From Takakia lepidozioides (lineage: Eukaryota > Streptophyta > Takakiopsida > Takakiales > Takakiaceae), in contig CM060731.1 in the NCBI GenBank assembly GCA_030704615.1, positions 37,696,001-37,760,000 on the forward strand: a stretch of DNA of 64,000 nt, read 5' to 3'. Position 1 is the first letter of the stretch. Each line of letters starts with the position of its first letter. Below the pieces are notes generated by a model. The model was not told the origin of the DNA, searched no databases, and worked only from the letters and a program-made list of their open reading frames with translations. A program made the position numbers and the translations under genes. Positions 1 through 12,032 of this stretch are shown here, piece after piece.

Positions 1-600
1 TTCAACTGGATTGGTAGACCCTCCTCAGACAAAATATACATTTATTATTAACACACTTTACTTCCACTTTACTTCCACAGTATCAACTAGCAAGATTTGA
101 ACACTAAACCACATGCTTATTATAAGTTGCTCTGTACCACCACACTACCCGTTGCTTTCTATAGTTTTCCCAAAAATTAATCTTTTATGATGTGTTTGCC
201 CCTGCAGACTGGCTTGCCCCTGCATGCTCAGTTGAGCATACTGCCCTCGGGTAGGGTGCACCCCACCCGTCGCAACCCCCTCTCCAACATGCAAGCCCCG
301 CCGCAACTGCACGTGCCCGCATTGAAGTCGCTAATATCAAAGAATGACCTCAAGGCCCCGGCCTGGTACTTGGTACCGTTGGAAAGCCCTCAATGAGGAG
401 GGGTGCAGCGGCTTGGTTTCATGATTTTTGGACCTGCGGTGGGAGATGTCGAATTTCAAGTACTTTGGGTCGTTGGAAATTCGCGAAAAATAGCAAAGTG
501 GGCTTTCCTGGGACAATGATTGGAGCCTCGATGGGAGAATTATCAATAATGATTGAATATATTACTACTCAATAAATTCACGGAATTTTATTTATTTATT
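1..600. other. intergenic, nothing recognised
   Basis: Short overlapping open frames on both strands here have no recognisable motif, no signal peptide and no homology I can name. I see no gene. Confidence 0.5.
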
Positions 601-604
601 TTTT

Positions 605-835
605 GGCCTTGATATGGGAGACGTACTTGGATACATAGGAGATTGCACATGGGCTTAGATGACACTCGACACTTGGGCCTCTACATGTAGATGCACTTGG
701 ATACATGAATAGAAGATTGCACTGGGGCTAGATGGGAGATGCACTTGGATATTACATTAGTAGAAGATTGCACTTGGGCTCAGATGGGCCTCGACATAGG
801 AGACGCACTTGGATATATAGGAAATTGCACCTAGT
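605..835. repeat. degenerate minisatellite, about 55-65 bp unit
   Basis: About four imperfect tandem copies of a unit with the words GGGAGACGCACTTGGATA, ATAGGAGATTGCAC and TTGGGC. Units differ by small indels, so the array is old. It is non-coding: no frame stays open across copies. Confidence 0.7.
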
Positions 836-1374
836 CTTACATTTAAATTCTTCACACATGGGCCAACGGCACAGGCTACACTAGAGGTCACTCTTGGGCC
901 TATAGGGCCCACCTCCGAAAGGGGCCAATAGCTGCAAGGCGAAGTGACTCGTAGTTACGCCGGTCCACCGACCGGAATCTTCTCTCTCTCACTCTTTGGC
1001 CTCGACATAAGAGAGTCCATTTAGTTTATGTAAATACTACATATCTATTGAGAATTTGTTTTTAATATGTATACATATGTGTTTGTAGCCTGGGAGCTCA
1101 TAAAGGAAAACGTGAATTATCTTTTTGAGACAAATATATGTTGTTGAAGGTAATGTGATAGAAAATGGTTGAGCTAGGCGATATCTAAACCAAGCAAGGA
1201 TGCTCATGAATGAAGAAGAGATATAAATGGATGATAGTTGGGACCAAAAATTACCAAATGTTGGATGATGAATGGCGGTGCTAATAGCGAGGAAGCTGTC
1301 AAAGTTGGCAAAATTGAATTGATTGGCTAAACCTCATATAAACAATCCCCAGTCCCCGGATATGCTCAAGCGGC
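836..1374. other. intergenic, nothing recognised
   Basis: AT-rich DNA between the minisatellite and the LRR relic, with no coding potential that I can support. Confidence 0.4.
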
Positions 1375-2527
1375 TCGCTGTTGTTGTAATTGTGTGAGGT
1401 GACAGATCGACTCGGACAGCATGCGTAGCTGACCACAATTTTGCGAATTGAGCACTAGGTGTCTTTCAATTTACCCGATGCGCTCGGGTAATTCCACAAT
1501 GTCGCAAAATTGAGCACTTCAAGTTCCCAAATGCGCTCGGGCAGCTCTGTAAGCCTCTCACAACCAAATAATTCGAGCCTTTGTAATTGTGTGAGGCGAC
1601 AGATCGACTCGGGCAGCTTGCATAACTGACTGCAGAAATTCAAGTTGAGCACTAGTAGTCTCTCAAGTTCCCCAATATTCTAGGGCAGCTCCATAAGCCC
1701 CTCACAATCATTTAGGTCTAGCTCTTGTAATTGTGTGAGGTGGCAGATCGACTCGGGCAACTTCTGTAAGTGACCACACCCATTCAAGTTGAGCACTCAT
1801 AGTCTCTCAAGTCCCCTCATATTCTCGGGCAGCTCCATAAGCCCCCAACAATCACTAAGGTCCAGCTCTTATAATTGTGTGAGGTGGCAGATCGACTCGG
1901 GCAACTTGCGTAGCTAACCACACCCATTCAAGTCGAGCACTCGCAGTCTCTCAAGTTTCCCCATACGCTCGGGCAGCTTTGGAAGCCCCCAACAAAAATT
2001 TAGGTCGAGCTCTTGTAATTGTGTGAGGCGGCGGATCGACTCGGGTAGTTTGCGTAGCCCACCACAATGTCACAAATCGAGCACTCGCAGTCTCTCAAGT
2101 TCCCCGATGCGCTCGGGCAGCTCTGGAGCCCCACACAATAACTAAAGTTGAGCTCTTGTAATTGTGTGAGGCAGCAGATCGATTGCGGTAGATATTTCAA
2201 AGCAATGCACCCACATAGGCGTAGCTCCTGTAGAGATGCGAGCAATCCAATGCAGTCTGGTAGTCTGCGCAAGTCCAGACTATCATTCAAGTCAAGCACA
2301 CATAACAACGTGAGATATCCAAAGGATTTTGGCAGCTCTTTCAATTGGGTAGAACGGAGAAAGAGTACTCTCAATTGACTGGAGTGTTCCCCGAAACAAT
2401 ACTTCGGACTGCAACCGTCCAAGCTGAGCAAATGAAGGCTGGGCATTTTTGTGAACTCGCTCAGTGTAGACTTCCACCATTTGTATTTATGTCTTGTCGA
2501 GAGCTTCATTTTCGAGCCTGCCAATGA
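1375..2527 (-). pseudogene. decayed NB-LRR-type leucine-rich repeat array
   Basis: Read on the minus strand, this region encodes plant resistance-protein-style LRRs. The best preserved stretch (about 2527-2050) has repeats such as LKELPKSFGYLTLLCVLDLN and LKYLPQSICCLTQLQELNFS, fitting the LxxLP-xxI-xxLxxLxxLxL pattern of the LRR half of NB-LRR receptors. Toward 1375 the frame is broken repeatedly, but the DNA remains periodic: a word close to AATTGTGTGAGGCGGCAGAT recurs near 1384, 1583, 1724, 1873, 2014 and 2157, mostly about 143 bp apart, i.e. two 24-residue LRRs per unit. No NB-ARC or TIR domain is present in the window. I read it as the 3' part of a dead resistance-like gene grown by tandem duplication; it could also be a small LRR-only gene. 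Confidence 0.7.
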
Positions 2528-2607
2528 GAGGCCTTCCATACTGCTATCCACCTGCACAAAACAAAATTGGTAGTAAGGTCTGGAATATGTGCTTTGTGCG
2601 AAACAAG

Positions 2608-2760
2608 GGAGCAGGGGGGGGGGGGACAGGGGATCGGCGGCGGGGGGATACAGGGGAGAGGATCGCGCCACGGGGGGAGGGAAACAGGGGAGCAGAGGTA
2701 GCAGAGGCACATGGGAGCGGAGAGCCCGGGGAGGGGGAGCGAAACAGGGAGCGGAGGCAG
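2608..2760 (+). repeat. G-rich tract
   Basis: Strongly strand-asymmetric purine run with many G3-G11 blocks (starting AGCAGGGGGGGGGGG), able in principle to form G-quadruplexes. It lies just 5' of the truncated LINE. Frames read through it are compositional artefacts. Confidence 0.6.
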
Positions 2761-2769
2761 GGAGGGCCT

Positions 2770-4058
2770 TCACTTGGTTTCTTAAGTACCCCATGGCTGC
2801 TTTACAGTTTGACCCAGGGGAGTGGAGTTGGACAGATGACCACCACTCCCATTTCTTTGCGTACACAGTTAAGGTGGGTTATTCTCTGTTGAGGACTCCC
2901 ACCTCTTTCTTATCTAGGTGGTTTGAAAAGTGGAGCCACTTGAACCTGTCAGCAGCCAACTGGGACTCGGTATGGAAAGATATCTGGAAGAAACATAGGG
3001 CAGCTAAAATCTCAGTTTTCTTGTGGAAATTGGCTCATAGGATCTTATCAGTCAATGTCAAGACCTTGTTCAACAACTCCTCTTGCGGTTTATGCATGGC
3101 TCAGCCGGAGACCATTGAACACTGCCTGGCTGACTGCCCTTTTCCTGCCAGAGTTTGGAGAGCTATGATGTGTTTCTACTCTAATTGGGATACCTTCCCA
3201 TCCCCCATATCTTCTTCTTTGCTGCTCTTGAATTTCCAGCCTTCTTTTAGTCCTACTTCATGCCCAGTTTGGGCGAGTCTGAGGGCTCTAATCCTGTGGA
3301 GGCTAGGTGTTCTCAGATGTATGAGGGAAGACCCCCTAGGGGCAGGTCTATTTTGTTTAACGTATATCAAAATCTGCTTATTGAGGGGAGGAAGGCTTGG
3401 GGAACCTTGTGTGCAGCTGTTTCCAGGTCTCGGAAGAACGTGGCAGGCAGCTCATCAATGATTTTCACCAGTCCTGGGGGAAAAATGATACTCTCGGAAC
3501 CATGCTTCCCAACTTGCGATTCTACTAGAAAGTCACCACTCCAGCTCATTGGACTGTCCCCTGGTGAAGGAGACGACGCGGATTTTAATTGGAGACACAA
3601 GAAGCCTCGTGTGAGTTTAGGACCCAGTTGAGGTTTTAGCTTGTAGTGCTTGGCCCTCTTTCATCTTTTCTCCTGGCTTCCTGTTATGGAGGATACAACC
3701 TCCTTGAACTATCTGAAGTCTTCTTAATCTTCCCTGCCCGTCATCATTCTTAGGCTTGGTTTTATGTTACTTATCAGGCCTAGATTTCTGGTTCCAGTTT
3801 TCTCTTGGTGCACGGGATGAGACATCCCTGCTCCCTCCCCCCCTTCCCCCCCCTTTTTTTTTTCTGCTTGTAGCTCGAATGCTATGGTTACGTGGATGTT
3901 CCCCCTCAGTGAGCCTTCCGGCCTCCATGGTGGTTATTTTTTCCACCTTTTTGTGAACATTTATCTGATTTAATTTGATTAAAAGGGCCTCTGTCCCCCT
4001 TTTTAAAATTTAATAAAATAAAATAAAAGTAAAATAAAAATAAAAATAAAAAAACAAT
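2770..4058 (+). mobile_element. 5'-truncated LINE 3' end with zinc-binding domain
   Basis: The frame that includes 2793-3461 encodes the C-terminal reverse-transcriptase-associated zinc-binding region of plant L1-type LINEs: the block WKDIWKKHRAAKISVFLWKL is followed by the Cys/His knuckle CGLCMAQPETIEHCLADCPF and VWRAM. The polymerase domain itself is missing, as is usual for 5'-truncated copies. The frame shifts near 3260-3460, and the sequence continues as a 3' UTR ending in an A-rich tail (AATAAAATAAAATAAAAGT and on) at about 4010-4058. I could not recognise a target-site duplication. Non-functional relic. Confidence 0.8.
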
Positions 4059-4791
4059 AGAAACGAGGTAAGAACTGAATTCACACGTGCAAACTCTGAC
4101 AAGATGGTACGCCGGTTTTCAGGTATGTCAAATCTCTTCCACCTTCTGGGAGTGACATGGAGGTGAAGGAGTGTAACTCCAGTTGGGGTTACACCAGGTT
4201 ACACTGTGGGAGTGGAGCTCATTGGAGCTCTCCCTTGCTAGTTCCGATTGCTGGTTCCGATCCTAAAGTAGCAACCGGAACCACCGGTTATGAAAAAACT
4301 CAAATAAACCGCCCAACACTGCTGCACACCACCCTCTGTATAAGGTTGAAGTAAAAATTTCAGACAGGGGAGAGATGTCATTGGCAATGAGAACCAAGCA
4401 TATTTCATGTACTTAGAACAAAAACAACAACTCCTGAACGTTACAAATTTGCAAACTCCAGTAGCAAAATTACAGATTGAACCCATCAATTGGAACTACA
4501 ATGGAGCCACAAGCAAAACAACTACAAAATCTCTGAAACGTGCAAGTGGCTACTGAGGAGATGAATCGGTAAGAAAGCCAAAAACTTCTCAGCCAAAAAT
4601 CTGCTGGGAACTAAATTTGTCCTCCACTAGATTGTTACAATCTCCGAACTGCAGTGTACGGTGGAAATTTATGATTGTTTCAGGAGGCAGCTCACCTTCT
4701 ATACACGGTGGGTTTTCATGGATCTGAATTGTCGGTAAGGCATGGGCTTTCCCTAGCGAGTGATTGACGCTCATATGGGTTACAGTATATA
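4059..4791. other. intergenic, nothing recognised
   Basis: No gene seen. It is the 3' side of the minus-strand gene at 4792-5295 and may hold its 3' UTR. Confidence 0.4.
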
Positions 4792-5295
4792 TCACAAAGC
4801 ATCTGCAGAGGGAGATGGGGTCTGCGGAGGCTGTGTCTGTGGACTTTCCACACCCGGCTCACGAGAAGACCCTCCCTCCCTGCCCCTACATTCTTCCGCA
4901 GCACTTGTACCCGTGGTAATTTGCTGGGCTTCGGACGAGAGTGGCGTAGGGCGGGCAAAGAAGAGTTGCTCCTGATTACCAGGCACCTGCACCAAAATCA
5001 GAGATTCGGATCGTCTAGAGTCCACTGAAGCACTTGGATTAGGATCAATGCCCGTGGAGGGCTCTCCACGACTACTTTCTGGGTGTACTGTGCGCTGACG
5101 ATTCCGGAAGTGGGAATAGAAGAGGAGAAAAATGGCTGTCGCAATGAGGAACACCATGCAAGCAACACCTGCAATCACAAAGGACATGATAGATGGCTGT
5201 TGACATCCTGCACTGAGCCCAGTTTTTGGGTTGATGCAGAGAACATGCGGGGGTGGTGCCCGTGCCGCCTCTTCTCTAAGTGGAATGAAGAGCAT
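4792..5295 (-). CDS. GLUTAMINE DUMPER-like membrane protein, divergent VIMAG
   Basis: Intact 167-aa frame with the family layout: short N-terminus, one membrane helix (about residues 36-60, FVIAGVACMVFLIATAIFLL) with positive residues just after it (HFRNRQR), and a cytosolic tail. The tail has a degenerate version of the family signature: LILVQVPGNQEQLFFARPTP (about 99-118) aligns with VIMAG..xPTFLAxP in the two neighbours, but the VIMAG core is replaced by VQVPG. Known family members in Arabidopsis sit in the plasma membrane, and overexpression makes plants export amino acids; VIMAG is needed for that. Here loss of the core may mean altered function. Just upstream is a strong splice acceptor (TTTTTCTGTGCAG, exon starting at 5309), so the transcript probably has a leader intron. 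The tail after residue 120 is Ser/Pro/Thr-rich and unlike the neighbours. Confidence 0.7.
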   Translation of the reverse strand: MLFIPLREEAARAPPPHVLCINPKTGLSAGCQQPSIMSFVIAGVACMVFLIATAIFLLFYSHFRNRQRTVHPESSRGEPSTGIDPNPSASVDSRRSESLILVQVPGNQEQLFFARPTPLSSEAQQITTGTSAAEECRGREGGSSREPGVESPQTQPPQTPSPSADAL

Positions 5296-5309
5296 TCGTC
5301 GGCTTGGGC

Positions 5310-8300
5310 CTGCACAGAAAAATCACCGCTCAGCCATTTACTATGTGAGTTGGAGACTTGTGAAAAACATGAGTGGAAGGCATGATGAGTCCAAAGAAAT
5401 TGAGAGCTACGGAGAGAAAAGGACACTGGAAGCTCGACAGACCGTCGCTCCTACCATGATACGCTCTGTGATGCACGGTTGGACAATTTCGACGCATGAT
5501 TTGCGCCCGTTACGTTCAATTTCCAGGAACAACAAATGAGTGGCCACCGCCCACCTGAAGCCTGAGTCTCTGCCTAAATTTCTTTCACGTGGCTTCCTCA
5601 ACTTTATTGTACTGGATCCATGGAATTACGAGACTCGTCTCTGCATCTCTGATTCTGTACCTCAATTTCTTAAAACTCCAAAGAACTGTCACTCGAACTT
5701 CATAAAATTTCCAGCTTCTTGACTATAATCTCAGGTTCCATCTTCAGGAGAAATGGAGGAGGCCGACAGGGTTCACCTTAAACCGGTATTTGAACTATCA
5801 GTGCCAACGGTCAGAGGACCACCAGTTGTAGAGTTAAAATTCTTACACCTACAAATATCAGTATATGATCCACAAAAGCCCCAGCCTGCGCGGGATTCAG
5901 GACTCCAGCACTTGGGTTCCGAGCCTCTTACATGTCAGACATGAACTCTCATGAGCATAACATTCTTGTTATTGTGACTCGCATTCCTCTTATTTATGTG
6001 GTGCCTCTCATAGACTAGACTTTTATCAACCTTTTTACCCTCAAGCAAACCCAACTGATGAGTTCAAATTTCAGCAGACAGTTTCATTCCATATAAGCCA
6101 GCAAATTACTCGCGATAACTCTCTCCACCAATCACACAAAAGTAACCAGTGGCAGAGCAACAAACTGTAAAAATCTGCATTGGTTGAGAAAAAGCGCACC
6201 AGAAAGCAGCAAGGACGGTGGAAAGGGAATGAATGTGTTCTCCATCTCCAAAACCTCCCACGCAAAGAATGTTGACATTCTTTGAATGCTTCGAGTCTTC
6301 AAAGAGAACCGGGGCGTGGTGTTGCTGGGAGATGCGCCTGGCAGATGCAGCCGAATATGATTGTGTTGTGGAGGGGGACAATGGTCTACACCGTGCCTCC
6401 ATGCTTGATTTGTGTCACAAGGCCAATGTATCTACTAGACCCGCGTACTCAAATGTCCGGCCGAATGAGCTCATGGGCCAGAGTTCTCCTTCGATATACA
6501 GACTCCCGATAAACCAAGTCTGGAGTGGGAAGAAGAGACAGCAACGCCTACTGAACCTGCTTTATAAATATCCCACTGAAGCGCAGAGAGGACAGAACCA
6601 CCCCATGAGATCCACCCCACGGAGTACACTCACTAGAGCTCCTCTCTGCTCTGGAAGGACGAAAGCTGCACATGGCGATGATGGTGCAGAGCTGGGAGGT
6701 TACAGTACGTGATGCAGCCAGCACGTTACAAAGCTGCGCCTTGTCCTTCACCAGGCCTGCGAGACTGCCCCCTCCCCCCCACTCCCCTGCCCCTCACCGG
6801 GTCGACCGTCGGCCGCTGACCCGTAACGTACGACTGATAGATGAATGTTGGATGGACGGCCTAGCTTTTCTCTGACAGTATGGAAGGATGTGTCTACATA
6901 GCTCACAAGGGCGGCGGCGCCTTAACGCTTGCGTCACCTTTTTCATGTGTCAGCTCCAATTTATTTATTTTATTATTAATTTGCTTACAGATGCATCCAC
7001 CTACTACTTCATCCATCCGTTATCTGTTCATTCTCCAACTGGCGTGGCATCGACAGCGAGGGCCTGGCGACCGTCACGGTTTGCGTGACGAGAGCGTGGT
7101 GGGGCGCTGCCCCAGCACCCGCTTCTCGGATCACGCTCTCTCCGTGCTACTTCAGAGATCCGGGCACGAGTTTGTGGCTGCAGCATTGAGAGGAAGATCT
7201 GAGGTTTTGAACGTAAATCTATACCATACCGTCTGCCGATGGGATCGAATGAAACAATCCATATTCAAGTTTGGAAGTCTCTGAAATCATGGAAGTTTCG
7301 ACAGACAGTATGGAAGTTTCAGCTTCTGATGCTGAAGATCTCTATGCATAAGTTCAACTTTGCGGAAAGACATCGTAGTTTATTTTGGATTGAGGGTTTT
7401 AAAAAATCCTGGTCTTAAGTATAGTCAGTTTGAAGGATGTGAGAAGGATGTCCATTGCTAAAAAGTTGGTGCGAGGAGAAAACGTGTGGACCCACAATGT
7501 CGATATCATATCTACAGTGTTCTGCTAGCCTAAACATTGTGACTCTAGAGGTGGGTATGGAAAGGTTACCGAGGGCCCACCTACAAGCTCCCCTGGGGAG
7601 GTTCTGCGGCAGTTTCATGGCAGAGTATGGTAAGTACTTTTAGTAAGAACAGAGCCAGGCTGTGATAAACAACCCTATTGCTGATAGGGCTCTTCATATA
7701 GGGCTCTGAGAGCACACATTGTTGTCATAGTGAATGTACATGTATAACAACCTTCAATATTGTACGGTCGTGTTGTCATGACGTCTTACTGATATCTCTC
7801 CGTTGCAAAGGAGGAGTTAGTGAACTAACTAGTGTCAGGTGACGTTCAGCAAGAGGTGATCGTATGATTCATTGGCCAAAGTTGGAAGACACGGTCCAAT
7901 TTCAAATCATCTGGAGTCTGGAGTCTGGAGACTGGAGACCTTGACAAGGTATGCCAAACGGTAAAAAGATTGTACTTCGATCATCAATATAGGTACCTCC
8001 AGGTTTCCATTCCCCAGGCCTGAGAATTTATTGTAGAATAAAGCTGAAGTCATGCTCACATCAACTACAAAGGGGCTAAATAACCGACAATACGACTACA
8101 ACAGCCTGGGAAAATAACCGTGCAATACTGGGCCCTCTCTCTCATCTCTAAATGGGTGGGTCTGAATCATCTTCATGATCGAGCTGCATGCATGAGATGA
8201 ACGCAGCTGCAGCCACCTGGGGACAAAACTTAGCGAACCTGCACTCTAAGATTTGTGGCTCCATGCCTCCTACTTGTTTTCTTCCTCCTCGGAAGGTTCT

Positions 8301-8467
8301 TGGTTCTATTTAGTATATCTCGTCCTTTCCCCTGCGGGGCCCAAAAAAACAAAAAGATTTGTGGCTGCTTGCAAGTTCGCATGTGGATTATTGAGCTCAT
8401 TCCCGAGATTCGCAAAATAATGAGACATTTGATATACAGTGCTAGCTAAATTGTCCTGAACACTAAT
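5310..8467. other. long intergenic region, nothing recognised
   Basis: Several frames of 60-160 codons occur, but none has a motif, a family resemblance or a convincing gene structure. It should hold the promoter and leader exon of the gene at 4792-5295 and the 3' UTR of the gene at 8468-8884. I see no transposon domain in it. Confidence 0.4.
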
Positions 8468-8884
8468 CTATAGGTCCTCTGCTACCGATAAACACGACGT
8501 CGTGCGCTGGGCAAGAAACGTGGGCGTATCCTCACCCGCCATAATCACCACTGTTTTTTCAGACTTGAGGCTTTCGATCCCATTCTTTGCATTCATTCCC
8601 AACGTTTTCTCAGGATTGATAAGCTCCATCGCATTGATCGGTTGGCGAGAAGAACTGGAGGTTGCTCCGTGACTACCTGTACCAGACTCCCGTTGGCGGG
8701 AAGGCACACAGTCGTCGTGCTTGAGGAAGGAGTACACCATTATCGCCAACGCAATGATTATTAGAACTACCATAGCCACGAGGCCTGCTACTAGGAAAGG
8801 CCAAGCAGGCATTGCCTTTGAGTCGGTGGCACATTCGAGATCTGTTTGGTTCTCTGTAATCTCATCTTTGGACAAATTCGACAT
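8468..8884 (-). CDS. GLUTAMINE DUMPER-like protein with intact VIMAG
   Basis: 138-aa protein starting at the internal Met (ATG at 8884-8882); the open frame extends to 9049 but that part has no family character. One membrane helix at about residues 29-53 (WPFLVAGLVAMVVLIIIALA) follows an acidic N-terminus and is followed by a Ser-rich loop and the signature VVIMAGEDTPTFLAQ (112-126). This is the textbook arrangement of GLUTAMINE DUMPER proteins: helix, variable loop, VIMAG, then PTFLA. The family acts at the plasma membrane and modulates amino-acid export, in Arabidopsis with RING ubiquitin ligases of the LOG2 type. A possible acceptor (GATATTGCAG) near 8962 suggests a leader intron as in the two paralogues. 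It is the best-conserved of the three on the minus strand. Confidence 0.85.
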   Translation of the reverse strand: MSNLSKDEITENQTDLECATDSKAMPAWPFLVAGLVAMVVLIIIALAIMVYSFLKHDDCVPSRQRESGTGSHGATSSSSRQPINAMELINPEKTLGMNAKNGIESLKSEKTVVIMAGEDTPTFLAQRTTSCLSVAEDL

Positions 8885-11800
8885 GATAATCAGACACTTT
8901 CCCTCGTATACCCGGGCTGGGTTATGTCTACGTACAGCCTTCAAGATCAACTGGTGCAGGCCTGCAATATCGGCAACCATGCAGGCACCAAGATTCAGAG
9001 AGAATTCATATCCAGGGTTCCTGTAGCCCACTATATTTTGTTCATGCAAGCTTGCAGTCCCTGCTCAAGCAGTAAAAGTCTATTCCAGGAATTTGAACAA
9101 CCAACTGGTATAAAATGGACAAAAGTCAATTGATTTCTTCATCTGTGTACCTTTATCCTCCTCGATCCAATAGTTCCAACATGTACAGATACGTCCCTCC
9201 GTGAGGCCTGAGCCTGAGTCTTGTTGCTGATAGTTACCTGTACAATGCCCTCACATTCGTCTTAGAAACGACATTCACTGCAAGATGACTGGATGTCATG
9301 TTAATGGATACAGCAAGCCACTATTAGAACCAAGTTGAGGCCCGGCCCAGAGCTGTTTGAAGCCTAGCAGATCCATAACCTGATATAATTACGTGTCCAA
9401 AGCATTTCATGAGCATAGAGGACGTCGAGTCTGCAGGACTCAGAAGAGAGGGCCGCCTCACTTCAGAATCTGATTTCCCAGTTTGTCCTCTCCGAGTTAT
9501 GCCAGACCATATATATCTTCACTTGGCGCTCGTCAAGTTCTTACTCAAGATTTCCACATGTGCTAAACTCTAAACTCTATATAATCGCTCGATGCATGGA
9601 GAAAGCGGGGAAGAGAAAATAGCAAATCAGATCCGACCTGAGTATTAGAAGAGACGACCTCGCGAGAAGGGGTCATGGAGTTCACGACAGGTCCAGAATT
9701 CATACATGATCTGCAGTAAGCGAGCCAACACCCTACTGAGCAGTGAGCGCCTCACGTACAGACGATCGCCAATACATCAAAAGCACTGTAACAGCAAGCA
9801 ACCACAGCGCCCTCGCCGAGCAGATCCATGAAAAAATTCGAGCTCTAGACAAAGTGTGACGATCTCGAATGTCCGCTGCCGTTGTCAATTTTATGGGCAG
9901 TCAGCTAAAACACGTGATCAGTCCCACCTGTCGGAACTGGTCCCAACCTGAGCCGGAGGGATTCATGGTGAGCCAGCCACCACCAACCGTACACAGTTTC
10001 TAATACTACATACAGTAAGGGATGGGGGGGCCCCCTGATGGATGAGGATCTACACTCCTATCACTGACCCCGAATTGACCAGTCTACAAATACAAACCCC
10101 TTCGAGCAATTCGTTCGAGAATTGAAGGTGCCATCATTACCCATTTCGTGTGTGCAGCACTGAAAGTGATGAGCTGCTCACAGTACAAGAAAGCATGCAA
10201 TGTGTGAGGATGCAGCTCACAAGCTGCCATCCCTCCCAGTACCTCCTTCCATTCCAGTACCTCCTTCCACAAATCGAGAAGATGAATGCTTCAATCCCTC
10301 CCTACTTACACTCCACAACTTGGGTCCAACTCAGACTCGATTTCTGTAGCAAACACTGTCGAAAAAATTGAATCACAACCAACTCAAAACACTCACAAGG
10401 TCCTCCTGCTTTGCATGAATACTCCCAGGAAAACCAGTCATCCATTCTGTTTTGTCATTCATCTATGATGCACGAATATTCATCCATTTCTCATCATCCA
10501 TCCACTCTGCATAGGACTTGCATAGGACTGAAAGGGGAACATGGTTCACAGGGAGGGGACACGTTCTCTACGAGTTCCCGTGACGAGGCTGTATAAATAG
10601 TAAATAGCGGCAGCGCTGGATAAGCGTGCCACGGTAGCAGACAATTCCGCCACTTTGTCTGGCTCCCTTTCGGACCTGTCTTTTCCCCATTTTCTTGTTT
10701 CGCCATTAGTCGGGTTAGAGCAACGGGTAGCCAATAGCGAGGTTTCGCCAAGTATTAACCTAATAAGGAGGGGACGTAAATACGTAATACGTTAGGATGC
10801 CACAGGGTATATGCTACGTAGTCTCACCGTCAGGGCCAGGTGGCGATGAGCCCGGGCGAGGAATCGCCGGGTGCGCGAGGTGGGTAGCGCTCCTGGGCAG
10901 CTCCAGCTCCAGCTGCGGCCTCATCAGCAGCGGCCCAGTTTGTCAGAGCTTGGATTGTTGAGATCTGTCTCGCAAGTTTTGGCGCTGTCTTGTTCACCAG
11001 GGCTGGACAGCAGCGCAAGCCAAATACGGAGATGTCTCAACGAGAAGCTAGGATCCTTTAGCTTGCTTGGCGAGCACGATTGGCAGATGTGGGTTTTGCT
11101 TGGTCGATCTGAGCTCGGCTCGCTTGCAAGCTTGTGCACTCGTCTTCAGTGGCTGCATTCGTGATTGGGACCTTGTGAGAGAATGCGTAGAGACGATGGC
11201 AACGGACGTTGATGATCGCTAGGGAAGAGGGATTTGATAAATTCGCCAGCACGGGAGAGGGGGAAATGTAGCAGCTTAACCGAGGGCCAACTTTCACGCA
11301 CGAGTATCGATGGGATAAGAAGGTATGTGTTGCTTCTTTTCTGCAAGTGGGAGCGAGAGAGATGAAAGCGATCCGAGGGAGTGGTCTGAATGGGTCCACA
11401 ATCGGTGGCACCCATTTTCAGTCAAGCTGAGCACTGTCTCACACCTCCTCTTCCACATTTGAATGGTCACATTCTTGCAAGGGCTGTCTTTTTTGTATTT
11501 TGGAAGTACTGAACAGAGTTTGTATCTGAGCAAGTCGTCTTCTGGATATTTCGTTTCTTAGAGTTCACAGGAGATTCAAAGGTGATCCATCCGAATCTCA
11601 TATCTTCCAAACTGACCTGGTTGCTTTTGGGCACTTTCCAAGTTTGATTCACTAACATTCAATCGTTCTTGAAGAAGATTCTTCTATAAAATTTGGGTGG
11701 AATAATCTGGGAACCAAACATTTAAAAATCGGATTGAAAATTTCAGTTCTTTGGAAAGAGGGCGGCACTCTGGGGGAGAGGGAGAGGTGGGCAAAATTGT

Positions 11801-11909
11801 GGTCCAGATGAGGGAAGCGTATATAACAAAAAAATTCTTGTTTGAAGGGATACACATTTTCTGAAACAACACATTCTTGCTTCTAAGCATTTCGCCTGTC
11901 CACCCATGA
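8885..11909. other. long intergenic region between divergent GDU-like genes
   Basis: No gene recognised. Because the neighbours point away from each other (minus at 8884, plus at 12033), this stretch must contain both promoters. A TATA-like TATAAATAG at about 10594 on the plus strand is a candidate core promoter for the plus-strand gene, which has a splice acceptor near its start. Other open frames here lack support. Confidence 0.4.
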
Positions 11910-11960
11910 GTGGATTGTGGTGTGTCAATTTTGGCCTGTACTCCTTACCGAGCTTGCGGT

Positions 11961-11975
11961 CTTTCTTCTTTGCAG
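11961..11975 (+). other. probable leader-intron 3' splice site
   Basis: CTTTCTTCTTTGCAG is a pyrimidine-rich acceptor 57 bases before the proposed ATG of the plus-strand GLUTAMINE DUMPER-like gene. The matching donor was not located. Confidence 0.5.
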
Positions 11976-12032
11976 ATTTGGGAAGGAGACATTTGGACAA
12001 CTTTGCTAAGCCAAAGAGTAACAAAGATCACA

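Noticed and set aside
2494-2892. Frames reading GGGGTGDRRRGDTGER and similar
   Set aside because: Low-complexity translation of a G-rich tract.
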